Shown here: piece by piece, positions 34,000 through 43,711 of the stretch
Layout of the letters: each line of letters begins with the position of its first letter
Position numbering within the stretch: position 1 is the first letter of the stretch
DNA from: an uncultured Candidatus Poseidoniales archaeon
GTDB taxonomy: Archaea > Thermoplasmatota > Poseidoniia > Poseidoniales > Thalassarchaeaceae
Reading direction: 5' to 3'
Assembly: GCA_902601345.1 (NCBI GenBank)
Contig: CACKMK010000006.1
Location: 1 to 64,000 of the forward strand
Length of the DNA stretch: 64,000 nt
The notes under the pieces: generated by a model
The model's database searches: none
Told to the model about the DNA's origin: nothing
What the model saw: only the letters and a program-made list of their open reading frames with translations
Position numbers and translations under genes: made by a program

Positions 34000-34656
34000 T
34001 CACTCCTCGCCCAAGTGAAAGGCAGACGGCACCTCGATTTTGGTCAGGGGTCTTGTCTTGTAGGATATCAGGACGAGCCCAGCCACCAGGGTTAGCTCGC
34101 ACATGAGCACGCCGGCGTAGGAGGCTACTTGGTTGAACAGAGAAATGAAACCCAGGTCAACGCCATCGGATGGCATCTCGGTGTAGAAATCACTCGTCCA
34201 TGAGACGAGGACGTGTGTCGCGTACAACTGGGATATGGCGTGAATCCCTACCCATCCCCATGCTAGTTTGAGGGCAGTATCCCGATCATCGGAGCTCCAC
34301 ATCAACAACGCAGTCGGAATGGATAGCAGGAAGAGCAGTGCTGAGGATGCAGCGCCAACGTCCCAGACCCTGGAGTCGCCAAGCGAGACGAGTTCCTCTA
34401 TGAGGCCCTCGCAGGCTTCTCGATCATCGTCTTCTGCGCATATCTCCTCCGGATTAATCTCGGCAACGACGCCGCCCATCACAATTCCAGTGACTCCGAG
34501 GATAAGCGCATTGAGGAGAGATGCCAGTCCCAGGACTCCGATGAAAATAGCCCCACCCTTAAGCCACCATGGAGATGCTGGTTGTATTCCCGCCTCGGAT
34601 ACGCGGATGCTATCGATCACGCTATTCGGAAGGGGCCGTCCCCCAAAAGGGCTCAC
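34000..34656 (-). CDS. Four-helix membrane protein, unknown
   Basis: 218 residues with hydrophobic segments near 30-55, 105-125, 135-155 and 180-205; between the first two lies an acidic loop with two Cys (EEICAEDDDREACEGL) that could form a disulfide outside. I do not recognise the family. It starts in an ATGA-type 4-nt overlap with the RimK-associated protease-like gene and precedes the YbjQ pair, all on the minus strand. Confidence 0.75.
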   Translation of the reverse strand: MSPFGGRPLPNSVIDSIRVSEAGIQPASPWWLKGGAIFIGVLGLASLLNALILGVTGIVMGGVVAEINPEEICAEDDDREACEGLIEELVSLGDSRVWDVGAASSALLFLLSIPTALLMWSSDDRDTALKLAWGWVGIHAISQLYATHVLVSWTSDFYTEMPSDGVDLGFISLFNQVASYAGVLMCELTLVAGLVLISYKTRPLTKIEVPSAFHLGEE

Positions 34657-35144
34657 TCCATGGAGCCCATCTCAACCCTGTCATCTGACCTGATCATTGT
34701 GTGAATGCACTGCCTCGAGGGGTTTACTATGAAGCCGAGCCTGAGGAAGTTCCTGCCCAGGATCATCCTGTGTTTGAGCTGCGACCTGTCTGCAAGGCAC
34801 ATCTCCACGTCGAAGTCCCTAGACGCGATCTCGATGGTTGTCCTGATCACGGGACGCAGTGTCTCGTGTCCTCCCGTGTCCCTGATCCTCCTCCACTTAT
34901 CGATTGGCCTCTCGAACCACTTACCTTTTTCCTCGAGCTTGAACCTTATCCTGCTCTCCGGTACCGACTCGATAATCTCGATGTCCGCTGCGTGAAGCGT
35001 GTTGGACCACGCGCCGGTGTCAATCTTCGCGAGTATGGGGGCCCTCTGGATCTCCGGGAGCCCGACCCACTCCCTCCATCCTACTACTGCCGGCCTAATC
35101 ACGTGCTCACCGAACCCCGGGCAAAAGGGCCATTCTTGAATCAA
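34653..35144 (-). CDS. RimK-associated retropepsin-like protease (PF05618-type)
   Basis: 163 residues. VVGWREWVGLPEIQRAPILAKIDTGAWSNTLHA has the (A/V)K(I/V)DTGA aspartic-protease-like motif, and HRMILGRNFL is the second hallmark of this family, known as putative ATP-dependent zinc protease and found beside rimK (glutamate ligase) genes. Later structures describe it as a retropepsin fold, so Asp of DTGA would be catalytic. No rimK is next to it here. The ORF start at 35144 could be later by about 15 residues. Confidence 0.85.
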   Translation of the reverse strand: MIQEWPFCPGFGEHVIRPAVVGWREWVGLPEIQRAPILAKIDTGAWSNTLHAADIEIIESVPESRIRFKLEEKGKWFERPIDKWRRIRDTGGHETLRPVIRTTIEIASRDFDVEMCLADRSQLKHRMILGRNFLRLGFIVNPSRQCIHTMIRSDDRVEMGSME

Positions 35145-35237
35145 ACGGTAGGCAATATGGCTGTCAAGGGCCAGGCGGGTTTTTTCTTTAGCGTCAGAAA
35201 GCTTTGGATAGGCATGACAAACTGTTAAACCCGGCTA

Positions 35238-35465
35238 ATGGATAATCACTCCATGGAAATAAGGTGCAGTGTTTGTGGTGACGGATATGATGTGAGGGAC
35301 TACAATGGCGGTCTCAGCTCAGCGGCAGTCCAGAAGGCCAGAAGCCCGGGAATAAGGAATAAGGTCAGACTGTGCCCGGATTGTTATGAGAGAAGATTAA
35401 TCGAGGTTCAGACAAACTACTGGAAAGAACACATCGCCGAGGAAAAACTCAGGAATGGTGCCTAA
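35238..35465 (+). CDS. Small zinc-finger protein
   Basis: 75 residues (70 from the second Met). CSVCGDGYDV near the start and CPDCYERR near residue 48 form a four-cysteine zinc site. The spacer lacks a Shine-Dalgarno sequence; TGTTAAACCC about 20 nt upstream could be a TATA-like element for a near-leaderless transcript. Function unknown. Confidence 0.65.
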   Translation: MDNHSMEIRCSVCGDGYDVRDYNGGLSSAAVQKARSPGIRNKVRLCPDCYERRLIEVQTNYWKEHIAEEKLRNGA

Positions 35466-35643
35466 TATCCTGAGTTACAGAAGTCGCTCAGTAGACCTTC
35501 TCAGAACCCTATGACACGCGGGAGCACCAGTGGCTAGCGTATGAGCGGTATCGCAGTCAGAAGGTATCTGTGATTCGTACTGTGGTCAGAGGAATTTCTC
35601 TAGCAACCCATCGAGACCTCATCATTGTCAGAGCGGTGGTCGC
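35466..35643. other. Gene-free gap between convergent genes
   Basis: 178 nt without a credible reading frame, tRNA or repeat. It separates the plus-strand zinc-finger gene from the 3' end of the gene at 36000-35644. Confidence 0.5.
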
Positions 35644-36000
35644 CTAGTCCCTCTCATCGCTACTGAGGTCAGCGGGCTCCCATTCCCATTTCTCTATCTT
35701 CATTGCTCCAATCTTAACCATGCCAAAAAGGAATGACTCAGCATCGACGTAAACGAATGTTTCCTCATACCCAATGGGCAACCTAGAATGTACTCCCTCC
35801 ATCCATTTCTTACTATCATCTCTCTCTTCATCAATCCAACTTCTTCCTCTGAAGAAATCTATTACCTCCTCAGGGGTATCGCCACACCCAAACTCATCCG
35901 TCGGCTCGCCATTTGGTTCGAGGGACCAAACCACAATCTTGTGTTGCTCCCACCATCGGTCTTCTTCGGGCCATTCTGTTGGGTGTTTTCTTCCGGACAT
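35644..36000 (-). CDS. Hypothetical acidic Trp-rich protein
   Basis: 118 residues from ATG 36000 (MSGRKHPTEW). The frame is open to 36066, but the tiny zinc-ribbon gene ends at 36018, so 36000 gives a clean tandem. Residues HKIVVWSLEPNGEPTDEFGCGDTPEEVIDFFRGRSWI suggest an alpha/beta fold; no family recognised. The tail (EWEPADLSSDERD) is acidic. Confidence 0.55.
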   Translation of the reverse strand: MSGRKHPTEWPEEDRWWEQHKIVVWSLEPNGEPTDEFGCGDTPEEVIDFFRGRSWIDEERDDSKKWMEGVHSRLPIGYEETFVYVDAESFLFGMVKIGAMKIEKWEWEPADLSSDERD

Positions 36001-36017
36001 GTTCAACAAAACCCGCC

Positions 36018-36119
36018 CTAGAGCATTGGTTCTCCACATTCCGGACACTCGATACCAGGTAGCCACGCCCCGGGCATATGCCCGCAGTTGGGGCAGATGG
36101 AAAGGAACTCGTAGTCCAT
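36018..36119 (-). CDS. 33-residue zinc-ribbon microprotein
   Basis: The sequence contains CPNCGHMPG at residues 9-17 and CPECGEP at 25-31, a minimal zinc ribbon with a 12-residue spacer. It starts at ATG 36119 and stops 18 nt before the ATG at 36000. Similar mini-ribbons occur elsewhere in the window, which supports it as real. Confidence 0.5.
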   Translation of the reverse strand: MDYEFLSICPNCGHMPGAWLPGIECPECGEPML

Positions 36120-36206
36120 GATTATCAAATTACCAGTGGGGGTACCCCTCTATGACGTATGCGGCTCAATGGGTACGGATAAGACTGGGAGGTGCAAGGA
36201 TAGGGA

Positions 36207-36758
36207 CTACCAAGGGAATTTGGCAGACCACAAAAACAGGTCATTGATGATGACTTGTATGCCGAGTAGTACAGAACCAGTCAGCATGAATCCAGAGCCT
36301 TCGATGTCATCTTGCCATGCTCCGTAGGCTATCATAATGAGCAGAATATTCCCAACGGAAGCTAGAGCCAAAATGCCCACTACCAAGAACGGCGTCCAAA
36401 AGTAAGAGTTGTTCATGTGGAAGATAGTGCTGTCAATCCAGAGCATGGACGGGATCAAAAAAAGTGCGTACGCCAATAGAAGCCTGGAAGCACCGTTCCC
36501 ATCGGATTCCCCCCAAGGCCATCTAAAGGAGCCTACTAATGTGGCATCGAGTTGGAACAATGCTACCCACCAGTACATCAGAAACCCCACCGCTGCTAGT
36601 AGCATGAATGGGACAATGTATGTAATCCAAGAATCTGGGATTCCACCCCAAAGAGAGGCGCCATCATCAATTCGAGAGAGTGCAAAACCATATGAGAACA
36701 AAACTAATGGTCCTGAGATAAAAGTGAAGATTCGAACAAAATCACGATTGACTTTCAC
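36207..36758 (-). CDS. Membrane protein, about five helices, unknown
   Basis: 183 residues with hydrophobic segments near 10-28, 43-70, 92-112, 120-145 and 150-178. No recognised motif. It is somewhat more AT-rich than neighbouring core genes. Flanking gaps of about 90-130 nt hold nothing else I can support. Confidence 0.65.
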   Translation of the reverse strand: MKVNRDFVRIFTFISGPLVLFSYGFALSRIDDGASLWGGIPDSWITYIVPFMLLAAVGFLMYWWVALFQLDATLVGSFRWPWGESDGNGASRLLLAYALFLIPSMLWIDSTIFHMNNSYFWTPFLVVGILALASVGNILLIMIAYGAWQDDIEGSGFMLTGSVLLGIQVIINDLFLWSAKFPW

Positions 36759-36890
36759 ATTTTAAAACTAGGACTCTGCCTCTTAATGACTTGTATGAGC
36801 CGTATGTATGGAAGCGGTAGTCTGAGGTGTCGGAGGTGGGGGCCCCTCAGACTTGCCCATCGCTGGTAGATTGGAGAAAACGTAGCATAC

Positions 36891-38072
36891 CTAGAGTCGG
36901 ACCTCGACTGAGTTCGCTGCCTTCTCGGCCTTTTCCCTGGCTTCGTCAATACTGGCCCCTAAGGACAGGCATACTCCCAATCTCCTCTCCCCCTTGACTT
37001 CGGGTTTTCCGAACAGCCGCAAATCCGTGTCATCCTCTTCGAGAGCTGATTCCAAATTCCCGAACGAGGGGGATTTGGATGATCCCTTGCCCATTACGAC
37101 GTGGGAGGCGGATGGCCCATATTGTCTGATGTTCGGAATGGGGAGACCGAGGATTGCCCTTGCGTGCAATGCAAACTGAGAAAGATTCTGGGAAATCATC
37201 GTAACCATGCCAGTATCGTGAGGCCTCGGTGAGAGTTCGCTGAAGATCACTTCCTCCCCCTTGATGAAGAGCTCGACTCCGAAAATACCGTGCCCACCGA
37301 GGCCTTCAGTGACGGTCTTAGCCATCCTCTGAGCTTCGGTGAGAGTAGCCTTTGTCATCGGTTGTGGCTGCCATGATTCCTGGTAGTCTCCATCCTCCTG
37401 TCTGTGTCCGATAGGATCAACAAAAGTAGTCCCATCTCTGTGCCTTAGGGTCAACAGCGTTATTTCGTAATCGAAGTCAACGAATCCCTCGACAATTACC
37501 CTCCCAGCCCCCGTCCGTCCTCCGTCCTGAGCGATTGACCAAGCCGGACCCATGCTCGACTCGTCATGGACAGTACTCTGCCCCTTCCCCGAAGAGCTCA
37601 TGATGGGCTTTACAACGCAAGGGAATCCTATCTGAAGACAGGCTTCTTCGAAATCCTCCTTTGTGTCTGCAAAGGCGTATTCGGAGGTTTTTATGCCCAA
37701 ATCATTTGATACGAATTTCCTTATTCCCTCCCTGTCCATAGTCAACTTAGCAGCCCTTGCCGTAGGTGTGACGCTATATCCCTCCGCCTCCAATTCGACG
37801 AGCGTATCGGTCGAGATAGCCTCTATCTCGGGGACTATATGATCGGGCCTCTCAGACTCTACCAGGGCCCTTAGGGCGCCCCCATCCTGCATAGGTATCG
37901 TGTAACTCTTGTGGGCTACTTGCATGGCGGGAGCGTTCTCGTACCTGTCGACGGCTATGACCTCGACACCGAGTCTCTGGGCGGCTATGGCGACCTCTTT
38001 GCCAAGTTCGCCCGAGCCAAGGAGCATCAGCTTAGTTTGGCTTGTGGTATTTGGGGTTCCTATTGTGGTCAT
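36891..38072 (-). CDS. purT: Formate-dependent GAR transformylase
   Basis: 393 residues from ATG 38072; the frame is open to 38195 but the family's start, a short leader before [14 protein letters not shown], fits 38072. ATP-grasp enzyme: N-terminal domain with GSGELGKE, central ATP-binding region with [16 protein letters not shown], and [10 protein letters not shown] near the active site. It uses formate and ATP to formylate glycinamide ribonucleotide, the third step of purine synthesis, independent of folate. guaB, another purine gene, lies divergently about 470 nt away. Confidence 0.96.
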   Translation of the reverse strand: MTTIGTPNTTSQTKLMLLGSGELGKEVAIAAQRLGVEVIAVDRYENAPAMQVAHKSYTIPMQDGGALRALVESERPDHIVPEIEAISTDTLVELEAEGYSVTPTARAAKLTMDREGIRKFVSNDLGIKTSEYAFADTKEDFEEACLQIGFPCVVKPIMSSSGKGQSTVHDESSMGPAWSIAQDGGRTGAGRVIVEGFVDFDYEITLLTLRHRDGTTFVDPIGHRQEDGDYQESWQPQPMTKATLTEAQRMAKTVTEGLGGHGIFGVELFIKGEEVIFSELSPRPHDTGMVTMISQNLSQFALHARAILGLPIPNIRQYGPSASHVVMGKGSSKSPSFGNLESALEEDDTDLRLFGKPEVKGERRLGVCLSLGASIDEAREKAEKAANSVEVRL

Positions 38073-38225
38073 GAGAACACATCGAGCCCGGGCATTTGAA
38101 ACTAGCGTAACCCCTTTTTTTCTACCCCAAATCGGGAATATACTGGAGTATAATTCTCGCGAATTGTTTCGAAGTCGGTTCTGAGAATGGTTCAACTGTT
38201 CGATCTTGAGGTACTTGGGAATTGG

Positions 38226-38309
38226 TCAAATCATCTTCCTATTGTATAAGGAGGAGACTGCGACCAACCCAACGATGAAGACCAAGCCGATTAGAGCTGC
38301 ACAACCCAT
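38226..38309 (-). CDS. Candidate 27-residue single-span membrane peptide
   Basis: MGCAALIGLVFIVGLVAVSSL followed by a short basic tail gives one membrane helix. It lies in the purT-guaB intergenic region, upstream of and pointing towards purT. The rest of that gap (38310-38539) holds no gene I can support. Call rests on the clean hydrophobic pattern only. Confidence 0.33.
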   Translation of the reverse strand: MGCAALIGLVFIVGLVAVSSLYNRKMI

Positions 38310-38539
38310 GTATTAGAGAGTGGGATTCTCATTATGAATGTTGGTGCAGCAGCCCACCGCAGTTGCGGGATTGAATTTGAGGAAGTAATATTCTAGAAGT
38401 TGGTATAACGAGAGGCTTCGATACCGCTGAAAGGCTACCGATTGGCTCGTTTACGTATCTAAGGGGCATTGGTTATCCCTCTGACTCACGAATAGGAAGT
38501 AAGCAATCGTTGAAGTACAGGTCTCCACGCGTATCCCTA

Positions 38540-39997
38540 ATGGCGCAGATTGAGACCGCACTAAGTTACGACGACGTTCTCCTTCTCCCAGCAGAGTCAG
38601 CAGTACTTCCTGCAGAGGTGGATTTGTCTACAAGACTGACCACCGGGATATCTCTCAACGCACCGATAGTATCAGCAGCCATGGACACAGTCACAGAGGC
38701 CGAGATGGCGATAGCCATGGCACAAAGCGGAGGCATAGGCGTGATACACAGGAACATGCCGATAGAGGAACAGGCTGTGGAGGTTGACAAAGTAAAGAGG
38801 TTCGAGTCCGGACTTGTCCTGGAGCCTGTCACTGTGGATCCCAAGATGACTGTGGGAGAACTGCGCTCACTGAAGGACCAGTACGGCTTCTCCGGCTTCC
38901 CAGTCATCAACGGGGATGGGGGTATCGTGGGAATGGTAACCAACAGGGACATCAGGTTCGTCGAGGATCCAAACACCGAGGTCTCACAGGTGATGACTAC
39001 CGACCTGATTACGGTCCCAGAGCACGTAGACATGGAGGAAGCCAAGAGGCTACTCCACCATCACAGGATAGAGAAGCTGGTTGTGGTGAACGAGGGAGGA
39101 GGTTTCTCCGGCCTAATCACCGTCAGAGACATCAACAGATCCAGGGACAACCCATTGTCCTGCAAGGACGAGATGGGAAGGCTCCGCGTGGTTGCGGCCA
39201 CTGGGACAGGCGAGAAGGGGATACTGAGGGCATTGGCAATGTTCGAGGCCGGGGCCGATGCAGTCGCTGTCGACACCGCGCACGGTCACTCTCACGGTGT
39301 TCTCGATACTGTTCGTACTATCAGAGAACAGGCCGGTCCCGATGCCCAGATTATCGCGGGTAACGTAGGGACCCCAGATGCAGCTGGTGCTCTGATAGAC
39401 AGTGGGGCCAACGCAGTCAAAGTAGGAATCGGCCCTGGCTCGATATGCACTACCAGGATAGTGACGGGAGTCGGAGTCCCCCAGTTCACCGCAGTGATGA
39501 GCGCTGTCGAGTCATGCGCCGAGAGAGGAGTGCCCGTGATAGCGGATGGGGGAATAAAGTACAGCGGAGACATAGCCAAGGCAATCGCATCGGGAGCCGA
39601 TTGCGTAATGGTAGGGTCGCTCCTAGCTGGAACAGACGAGTCCCCAGGGGAGACTATACTCTACCAAGGCAGGGCCTACAAGCAGTACAGGGGGATGGGG
39701 TCCCTGGGTGCTATGAGCAAGGGCTCATCTGACAGGTACTTCCAGTCCTCGCAGGGAGACACGAGGAAGTACGTACCCGAGGGAATCGAGGGTAGGGTCC
39801 CGTCCAGGGGCCCGGTCGACCAGGTCCTGTACCAATTGATGGGGGGCCTGAGGAGCTCGATGGGGTACACAGGAAATTCAAGCGTTGATGAGATGAAGAG
39901 CAAGTGCAAGTTCGTCCGCATCACCAACGCAGGACTCTCCGAAAGCCACGTCCACGATGTGGAGATTACCAGAGAGGCTCCCAACTACAGGAGGTAG
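38540..39997 (+). CDS. guaB: Inosine-5'-monophosphate dehydrogenase
   Basis: 485 residues from ATG 38540. [15 protein letters not shown] starts the TIM barrel; two CBS domains occupy about 90-200; the active loop [17 protein letters not shown] carries the catalytic Cys; a later GMGSLGAM segment binds IMP. It oxidises IMP to XMP with NAD, the committed step to GMP. The stop codon abuts msrA (TAG-ATG), so the two are co-transcribed. Confidence 0.97.
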   Translation: MAQIETALSYDDVLLLPAESAVLPAEVDLSTRLTTGISLNAPIVSAAMDTVTEAEMAIAMAQSGGIGVIHRNMPIEEQAVEVDKVKRFESGLVLEPVTVDPKMTVGELRSLKDQYGFSGFPVINGDGGIVGMVTNRDIRFVEDPNTEVSQVMTTDLITVPEHVDMEEAKRLLHHHRIEKLVVVNEGGGFSGLITVRDINRSRDNPLSCKDEMGRLRVVAATGTGEKGILRALAMFEAGADAVAVDTAHGHSHGVLDTVRTIREQAGPDAQIIAGNVGTPDAAGALIDSGANAVKVGIGPGSICTTRIVTGVGVPQFTAVMSAVESCAERGVPVIADGGIKYSGDIAKAIASGADCVMVGSLLAGTDESPGETILYQGRAYKQYRGMGSLGAMSKGSSDRYFQSSQGDTRKYVPEGIEGRVPSRGPVDQVLYQLMGGLRSSMGYTGNSSVDEMKSKCKFVRITNAGLSESHVHDVEITREAPNYRR

Positions 39998-40525
39998 ATG
40001 ATGGAGCAATTGGTTCTCGGAGGGGGTTGCTTCTGGTGCACAGAGGGTGGTCTGTTAGGCCTCAAGGGTGTTCACGAGGTAGTCCCCGGTTACAGCGGTG
40101 GCCATGTAGACAATCCCACTTACGAGCAGGTATGCGGGAAGAAGACAGGTCACGCAGAGGTCGTTAGAGTCACCTTCGACCCCGAAGTCATCCCCAGGAT
40201 GACGCTTCTAAGGGTTTTCCACACGCTCTTCGACCCCACTCAACTGAATCGCCAGGGGAATGACATCGGCCCCCATTACCGCAGCATCGTCCTGTACGCG
40301 GACGAGGGCCAGAAGCAGGATGCCGAGGCGTCCATAGAGGAGATCTCCCAGTACTACGACGCCCCTGTGGTCACGGAAGTGGTCCCACTGGAGAAGTTCT
40401 GGCTGGCGGAGGACTACCACCACGACTACTTCGCCCGAAACGGGTCCTCCAATCCGTACTGCGTGGCAGTCGTGGCACCGAAAATTGCTAAGGCCAGAGC
40501 CCGACACGCGGATCTATATGAGTGA
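39998..40525 (+). CDS. msrA: Peptide methionine-S-sulfoxide reductase
   Basis: 175 residues. LGGGCFWCTEGG holds the catalytic Cys of the GCFW motif; GYSGGHVDNPTYEQVCGKKTGHAEVV is the rest of the active-site signature. It repairs oxidised methionine in proteins, using thioredoxin-type reductants. Immediately follows guaB and overlaps the AlkB-like gene by 8 nt. Confidence 0.96.
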   Translation: MMEQLVLGGGCFWCTEGGLLGLKGVHEVVPGYSGGHVDNPTYEQVCGKKTGHAEVVRVTFDPEVIPRMTLLRVFHTLFDPTQLNRQGNDIGPHYRSIVLYADEGQKQDAEASIEEISQYYDAPVVTEVVPLEKFWLAEDYHHDYFARNGSSNPYCVAVVAPKIAKARARHADLYE

Positions 40526-41573
40526 GGTCGAGCCGACCCCGGAGCCCTGGGCGTTCCACCTTCTGGGGCTAATCACGCCGCTGCTAGCGATCTCAGGGAA
40601 CATCCTCGGCGTCCTTGAAAGCCAGGTCTTCGCTGCTATGGGCGTCGTCTTCGTCTGGGGAGTGGGGCCCGTCCTCGACATCGTGATGGGTGAGTCGAAG
40701 GTAGCTCGCCCACCGAGGGAGTCCGGCACTCCGTTCGAGGTCCTGCTATGGGCTCATGGAATCCTGCAGCTCGTGGTAGTGGGGACTTTCTTCTGGTTCG
40801 CTGCCAATGAGGGGCTGACCTGGTGGCTTGTCGTTGGTGGTCTCTCTTCGGGACTGAGTGCTGCCTCATCGGCCATAGTGACCGCACACGAGCTCGGGCA
40901 CAAGAAGAGGGGGAGCCCGGGATGGAGGCTCGCCCGGGTCCTTCTCTTCTCGGTCAACTACACACACTTCACCTACGAGCACAACCACGTCCATCACAAG
41001 TGGGTCAGCACGGACAAGGACTCCGCATCCGCGAGGGCCGACCAGGGGCTGTGGTCGTTCTGGCTGAGCACCATCCCAGGCCAGTTCGTGTCATCGGCAA
41101 ATGTCCATAACAAGAGGGGGAGGACGGGCCTCAGCAACCCCACTTACCGTGGCCTGATCCTCCAAATCGCCACTCTGCTTTCGATCGCCCTCGTACCCGG
41201 TTGGATGGGGTGGTTCGACGGCATCCCTGTTGCCGTGGGGTGGCTGGTCCTTTCCGGGATAAGTATCCTGACCCTGGAGTACGTGAACTACATCCGGCAC
41301 TGGGGCCTCAGGAGGTCGGAGGACGAGAGGTTCGCAAAGGAGCACTCATGGAACACCGAGGCCCGCTGGTCCAGGTGGAGCCTGCTGGAGCTTACTCGCC
41401 ACTCCGACCACCACCTACGCGCCAGCGTGCCGTTCTGGAAGTTACGAACTTACGAGGGTACGCCCACACTCAGGTGGGGCTACTACGCCTCCTGGTGGCC
41501 ATGCCTGGTGCCTCCCATCTGGAATAGGGCGATGCGCGACAGGCTGCCGGAAAACCAGCAACTGTCAGGGTGA
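40518..41573 (+). CDS. AlkB/XylM-like membrane diiron oxygenase (alkane 1-monooxygenase family)
   Basis: 351 residues from ATG 40518, which overlaps the msrA stop. About six membrane helices. Histidine boxes: HELGHKK at 124-130, EHNHVHH at 154-160 followed by KWVSTDKDSASAR, NYIRHWGL at 257-264, and RHSDHHL at 294-300. This arrangement, including the fourth NYxxHxGL element, is that of AlkB-type hydroxylases and not of ordinary fatty-acid desaturases. The family inserts oxygen into terminal alkyl or related groups using a rubredoxin or ferredoxin partner; no such partner gene is next to it. Substrate could be alkanes, lipids or another hydrophobic compound. Confidence 0.88.
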   Translation: MSEVEPTPEPWAFHLLGLITPLLAISGNILGVLESQVFAAMGVVFVWGVGPVLDIVMGESKVARPPRESGTPFEVLLWAHGILQLVVVGTFFWFAANEGLTWWLVVGGLSSGLSAASSAIVTAHELGHKKRGSPGWRLARVLLFSVNYTHFTYEHNHVHHKWVSTDKDSASARADQGLWSFWLSTIPGQFVSSANVHNKRGRTGLSNPTYRGLILQIATLLSIALVPGWMGWFDGIPVAVGWLVLSGISILTLEYVNYIRHWGLRRSEDERFAKEHSWNTEARWSRWSLLELTRHSDHHLRASVPFWKLRTYEGTPTLRWGYYASWWPCLVPPIWNRAMRDRLPENQQLSG

Positions 41574-41610
41574 ATCCACAGCAATTCTCAATAATGCCCC
41601 GATTGGGAAC

Positions 41611-42054
41611 TTGGTCGTGGTGCCAGAGTCCCCAGAGCCTGCCTCACCGAGCACGACGTCCGCGCTGATTCACACCGGCCTCCTGTCCGTGGGGCTGAGC
41701 AACCTGTTCTGGAAGGGCAGCGAGATCAGCGCCAACCCGGACGACAGGGTCCTGATACTGGCGATGGGCCTATTCTGCCTGGCAATCCCCTTCCAAGGCC
41801 TGTACATCCTCCTTTCCAGGATGATCAGGGAGTACGACTCGTCCGCGAAGCTGATCGTGCCGGACTCAATACTCAGGCTGGCATCAATTTGCGAGATGGT
41901 GAGCTACGCCTGCGGAATCACCGGGTTCTGCCTGATGCTGATGAGGACCTCGACCATCCTGGGAGTGGTTCTGCTATCTTCCGCTGTCCTGGTGATAATC
42001 ATGGCCAGAACTGCCATGATGAAAGCCTACGAGGCCAACCAGACCGCCTACTAG
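41611..42054 (+). CDS. Small membrane protein, four helices
   Basis: About 147 residues (TTG 41611; GTG 41617 or 41620 are alternatives). Hydrophobic segments near 20-35, 48-68, 90-112 and 115-135. No family recognised. Lies 37 nt after the AlkB-like gene on the same strand. Confidence 0.7.
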   Translation: MVVVPESPEPASPSTTSALIHTGLLSVGLSNLFWKGSEISANPDDRVLILAMGLFCLAIPFQGLYILLSRMIREYDSSAKLIVPDSILRLASICEMVSYACGITGFCLMLMRTSTILGVVLLSSAVLVIIMARTAMMKAYEANQTAY

Positions 42055-42087
42055 AAGGATATTCAAACTAGATTCCGTCGGGGGATT

Positions 42088-42996
42088 ATGCTCGAGGATC
42101 CGATGGGTTACGGAGATAGGGACAAGGGTCCCGACACTGCGATACTGACGCTGCTGTTCCTGCTGCTCTCCCTTCTCTTCATCTCAAACTCAGGGGCACT
42201 GGAGACACCCCAGTCGCAGGATCAGGTCTCCACATCAGAGATTGTTCCTGATGCAGCCCTACTGGCCTTCAGGTTCGCTTGTTGCGTCCTGGTAATCGTC
42301 ACCCTGGGCTGGGTAGCACTGAATCCCAAGGGCAGCTCGGACTTCCCCCTGTACTTCAAGGAAAGAGAGGTGAGGCCGAGGGATGTGGTGGGCCCGACCC
42401 GGCTGGCCGCGTTCACGATGTGGCACTTCGCGTTGATCGGTGTCAGTTTCGCGGTCTCGGGTACAGCCACCTGGATCCATTCCTCGGGTGGTACCGTACC
42501 GGAGTGGATCCTGATATCATCCCCCATCCTGTTCTCCACTTCCTTCGCGTCCGCGATTCTGGTCACATGCGTCATAACCTTCCAAATCATTCCGAATAAC
42601 CTGGCGAAGGGCCTCCCTGTCGACCGTCTCTTCACTTGGTACGAGTTAGTGATGCACAACGGAAACGTCGCTCTGATGGGACTCTCCCTCCTGATCAACG
42701 GAATGCAAGTTGAGTGGATCTTCATAGCATTCCCGACGGTGTTCGGGATAGCCTACGTCGCATGGGCTGCCATCTATGCCAACTTCATCGAAGGGGTGTT
42801 CATCTACGAGTTCATGGATTACAGGAAGAGAGGGGCCCCTCTGATCTACCTGGGCCTTCTTTCGCTGCAAGCCTGCTTCTTCGTGGTTGTTCTGGCTCTG
42901 GACAGGGTTGCCGAGTGGAGCACTCCGGCTGGGGTGCTGCTGGTAATCGCGTTAACCTGGCGAATCAGTGAGGTCAGGGAGCCCAGTCAGGGGTAG
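42088..42996 (+). CDS. Multi-span membrane protein, unknown
   Basis: 302 residues with about seven hydrophobic segments. The N-terminus is short and acidic (MLEDPMGYGDRDKGPD). ATG 42088 may be replaced by ATG 42103. No known transporter or enzyme motif found. The end overlaps the convergent pdxH by 10 nt. Confidence 0.75.
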   Translation: MLEDPMGYGDRDKGPDTAILTLLFLLLSLLFISNSGALETPQSQDQVSTSEIVPDAALLAFRFACCVLVIVTLGWVALNPKGSSDFPLYFKEREVRPRDVVGPTRLAAFTMWHFALIGVSFAVSGTATWIHSSGGTVPEWILISSPILFSTSFASAILVTCVITFQIIPNNLAKGLPVDRLFTWYELVMHNGNVALMGLSLLINGMQVEWIFIAFPTVFGIAYVAWAAIYANFIEGVFIYEFMDYRKRGAPLIYLGLLSLQACFFVVVLALDRVAEWSTPAGVLLVIALTWRISEVREPSQG

Positions 42997-43622
42997 AGTC
43001 GCCTCTGAGACCATTCTTCGCCGTGCCTCTCGAGTACGATTCTTTCGTGAAGCCTGCTCGGCCTTCCCGACCAGTACTCAATCCGGTTGACCGTGATTCT
43101 GAATCCCCCCCAGTGCGGTGGGAGAGGGACCTCGTCCCCCTCGAACCTCGACTCGAACTCCTCGAACCTCTTTCTCAGGTCGTCCTTAGAGTCCATCTCC
43201 CGGCTCTGTGAGGAGGCCCATGCTCCGATCCTGCTCTTCCTGGACCTGCTGTGGTGGTAATCCTCGACCTGCGATCTCTCCATATGGTACGCGTTGCCCT
43301 CCATCCTGACCTGCCTCTCCATCTCGGGCCACCACATCGTGACCGCGACGGAATCGCAACCCGCGATTTCGAGTGACTTGTCACTCTCGAGATTCGTGAA
43401 AAACCCAATCTCGTCCCCCTCCACCATCTTGAGCAGGACCATCCTGCTCCTGGGGGATCCCGAGGGGCTGACTGTCGAGATGCTCATCGCGTTCGGCTCC
43501 ACGAGGCCCCTCTCCTTGGCCTCCGATATCCAGGAGTCGAGAAGGGAGAGGGGTTTGCCGAGGTCATCAATCTTGATTTCGCCCCCGTCCCTGTAGTCGA
43601 CGCCCTTGCTGTAGTCTCCCAT
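42987..43622 (-). CDS. pdxH: Pyridoxine/pyridoxamine 5'-phosphate oxidase
   Basis: 211 residues from ATG 43622. PSGSPRSRMVLLK (FMN/PLP binding), EIGFFTNLESDKSLEI, WWPEMERQVRMEG, and the C-terminal WSGRPSRLHERI are family signatures. It oxidises PNP or PMP to the cofactor PLP with FMN and oxygen. Oxygen dependence fits an aerobic surface-water organism. Divergent from the membrane gene at 43712. Confidence 0.95.
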   Translation of the reverse strand: MGDYSKGVDYRDGGEIKIDDLGKPLSLLDSWISEAKERGLVEPNAMSISTVSPSGSPRSRMVLLKMVEGDEIGFFTNLESDKSLEIAGCDSVAVTMWWPEMERQVRMEGNAYHMERSQVEDYHHSRSRKSRIGAWASSQSREMDSKDDLRKRFEEFESRFEGDEVPLPPHWGGFRITVNRIEYWSGRPSRLHERIVLERHGEEWSQRRLYP

Positions 43623-43711
43623 GGACCCTGAAGCAGGGGGTAGCATATGTATTGGTGTCTATGTCATTTCCTGGAGTGAATTGTCTAAATGTCGGGTTCC
43701 GAGCGGAGAGC

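Noticed and set aside
38310..38539. tRNA or riboswitch in the purT-guaB gap
   Set aside because: No cloverleaf, no conserved GGTTCGAATCC-like arm and no convincing purine-riboswitch core could be traced.
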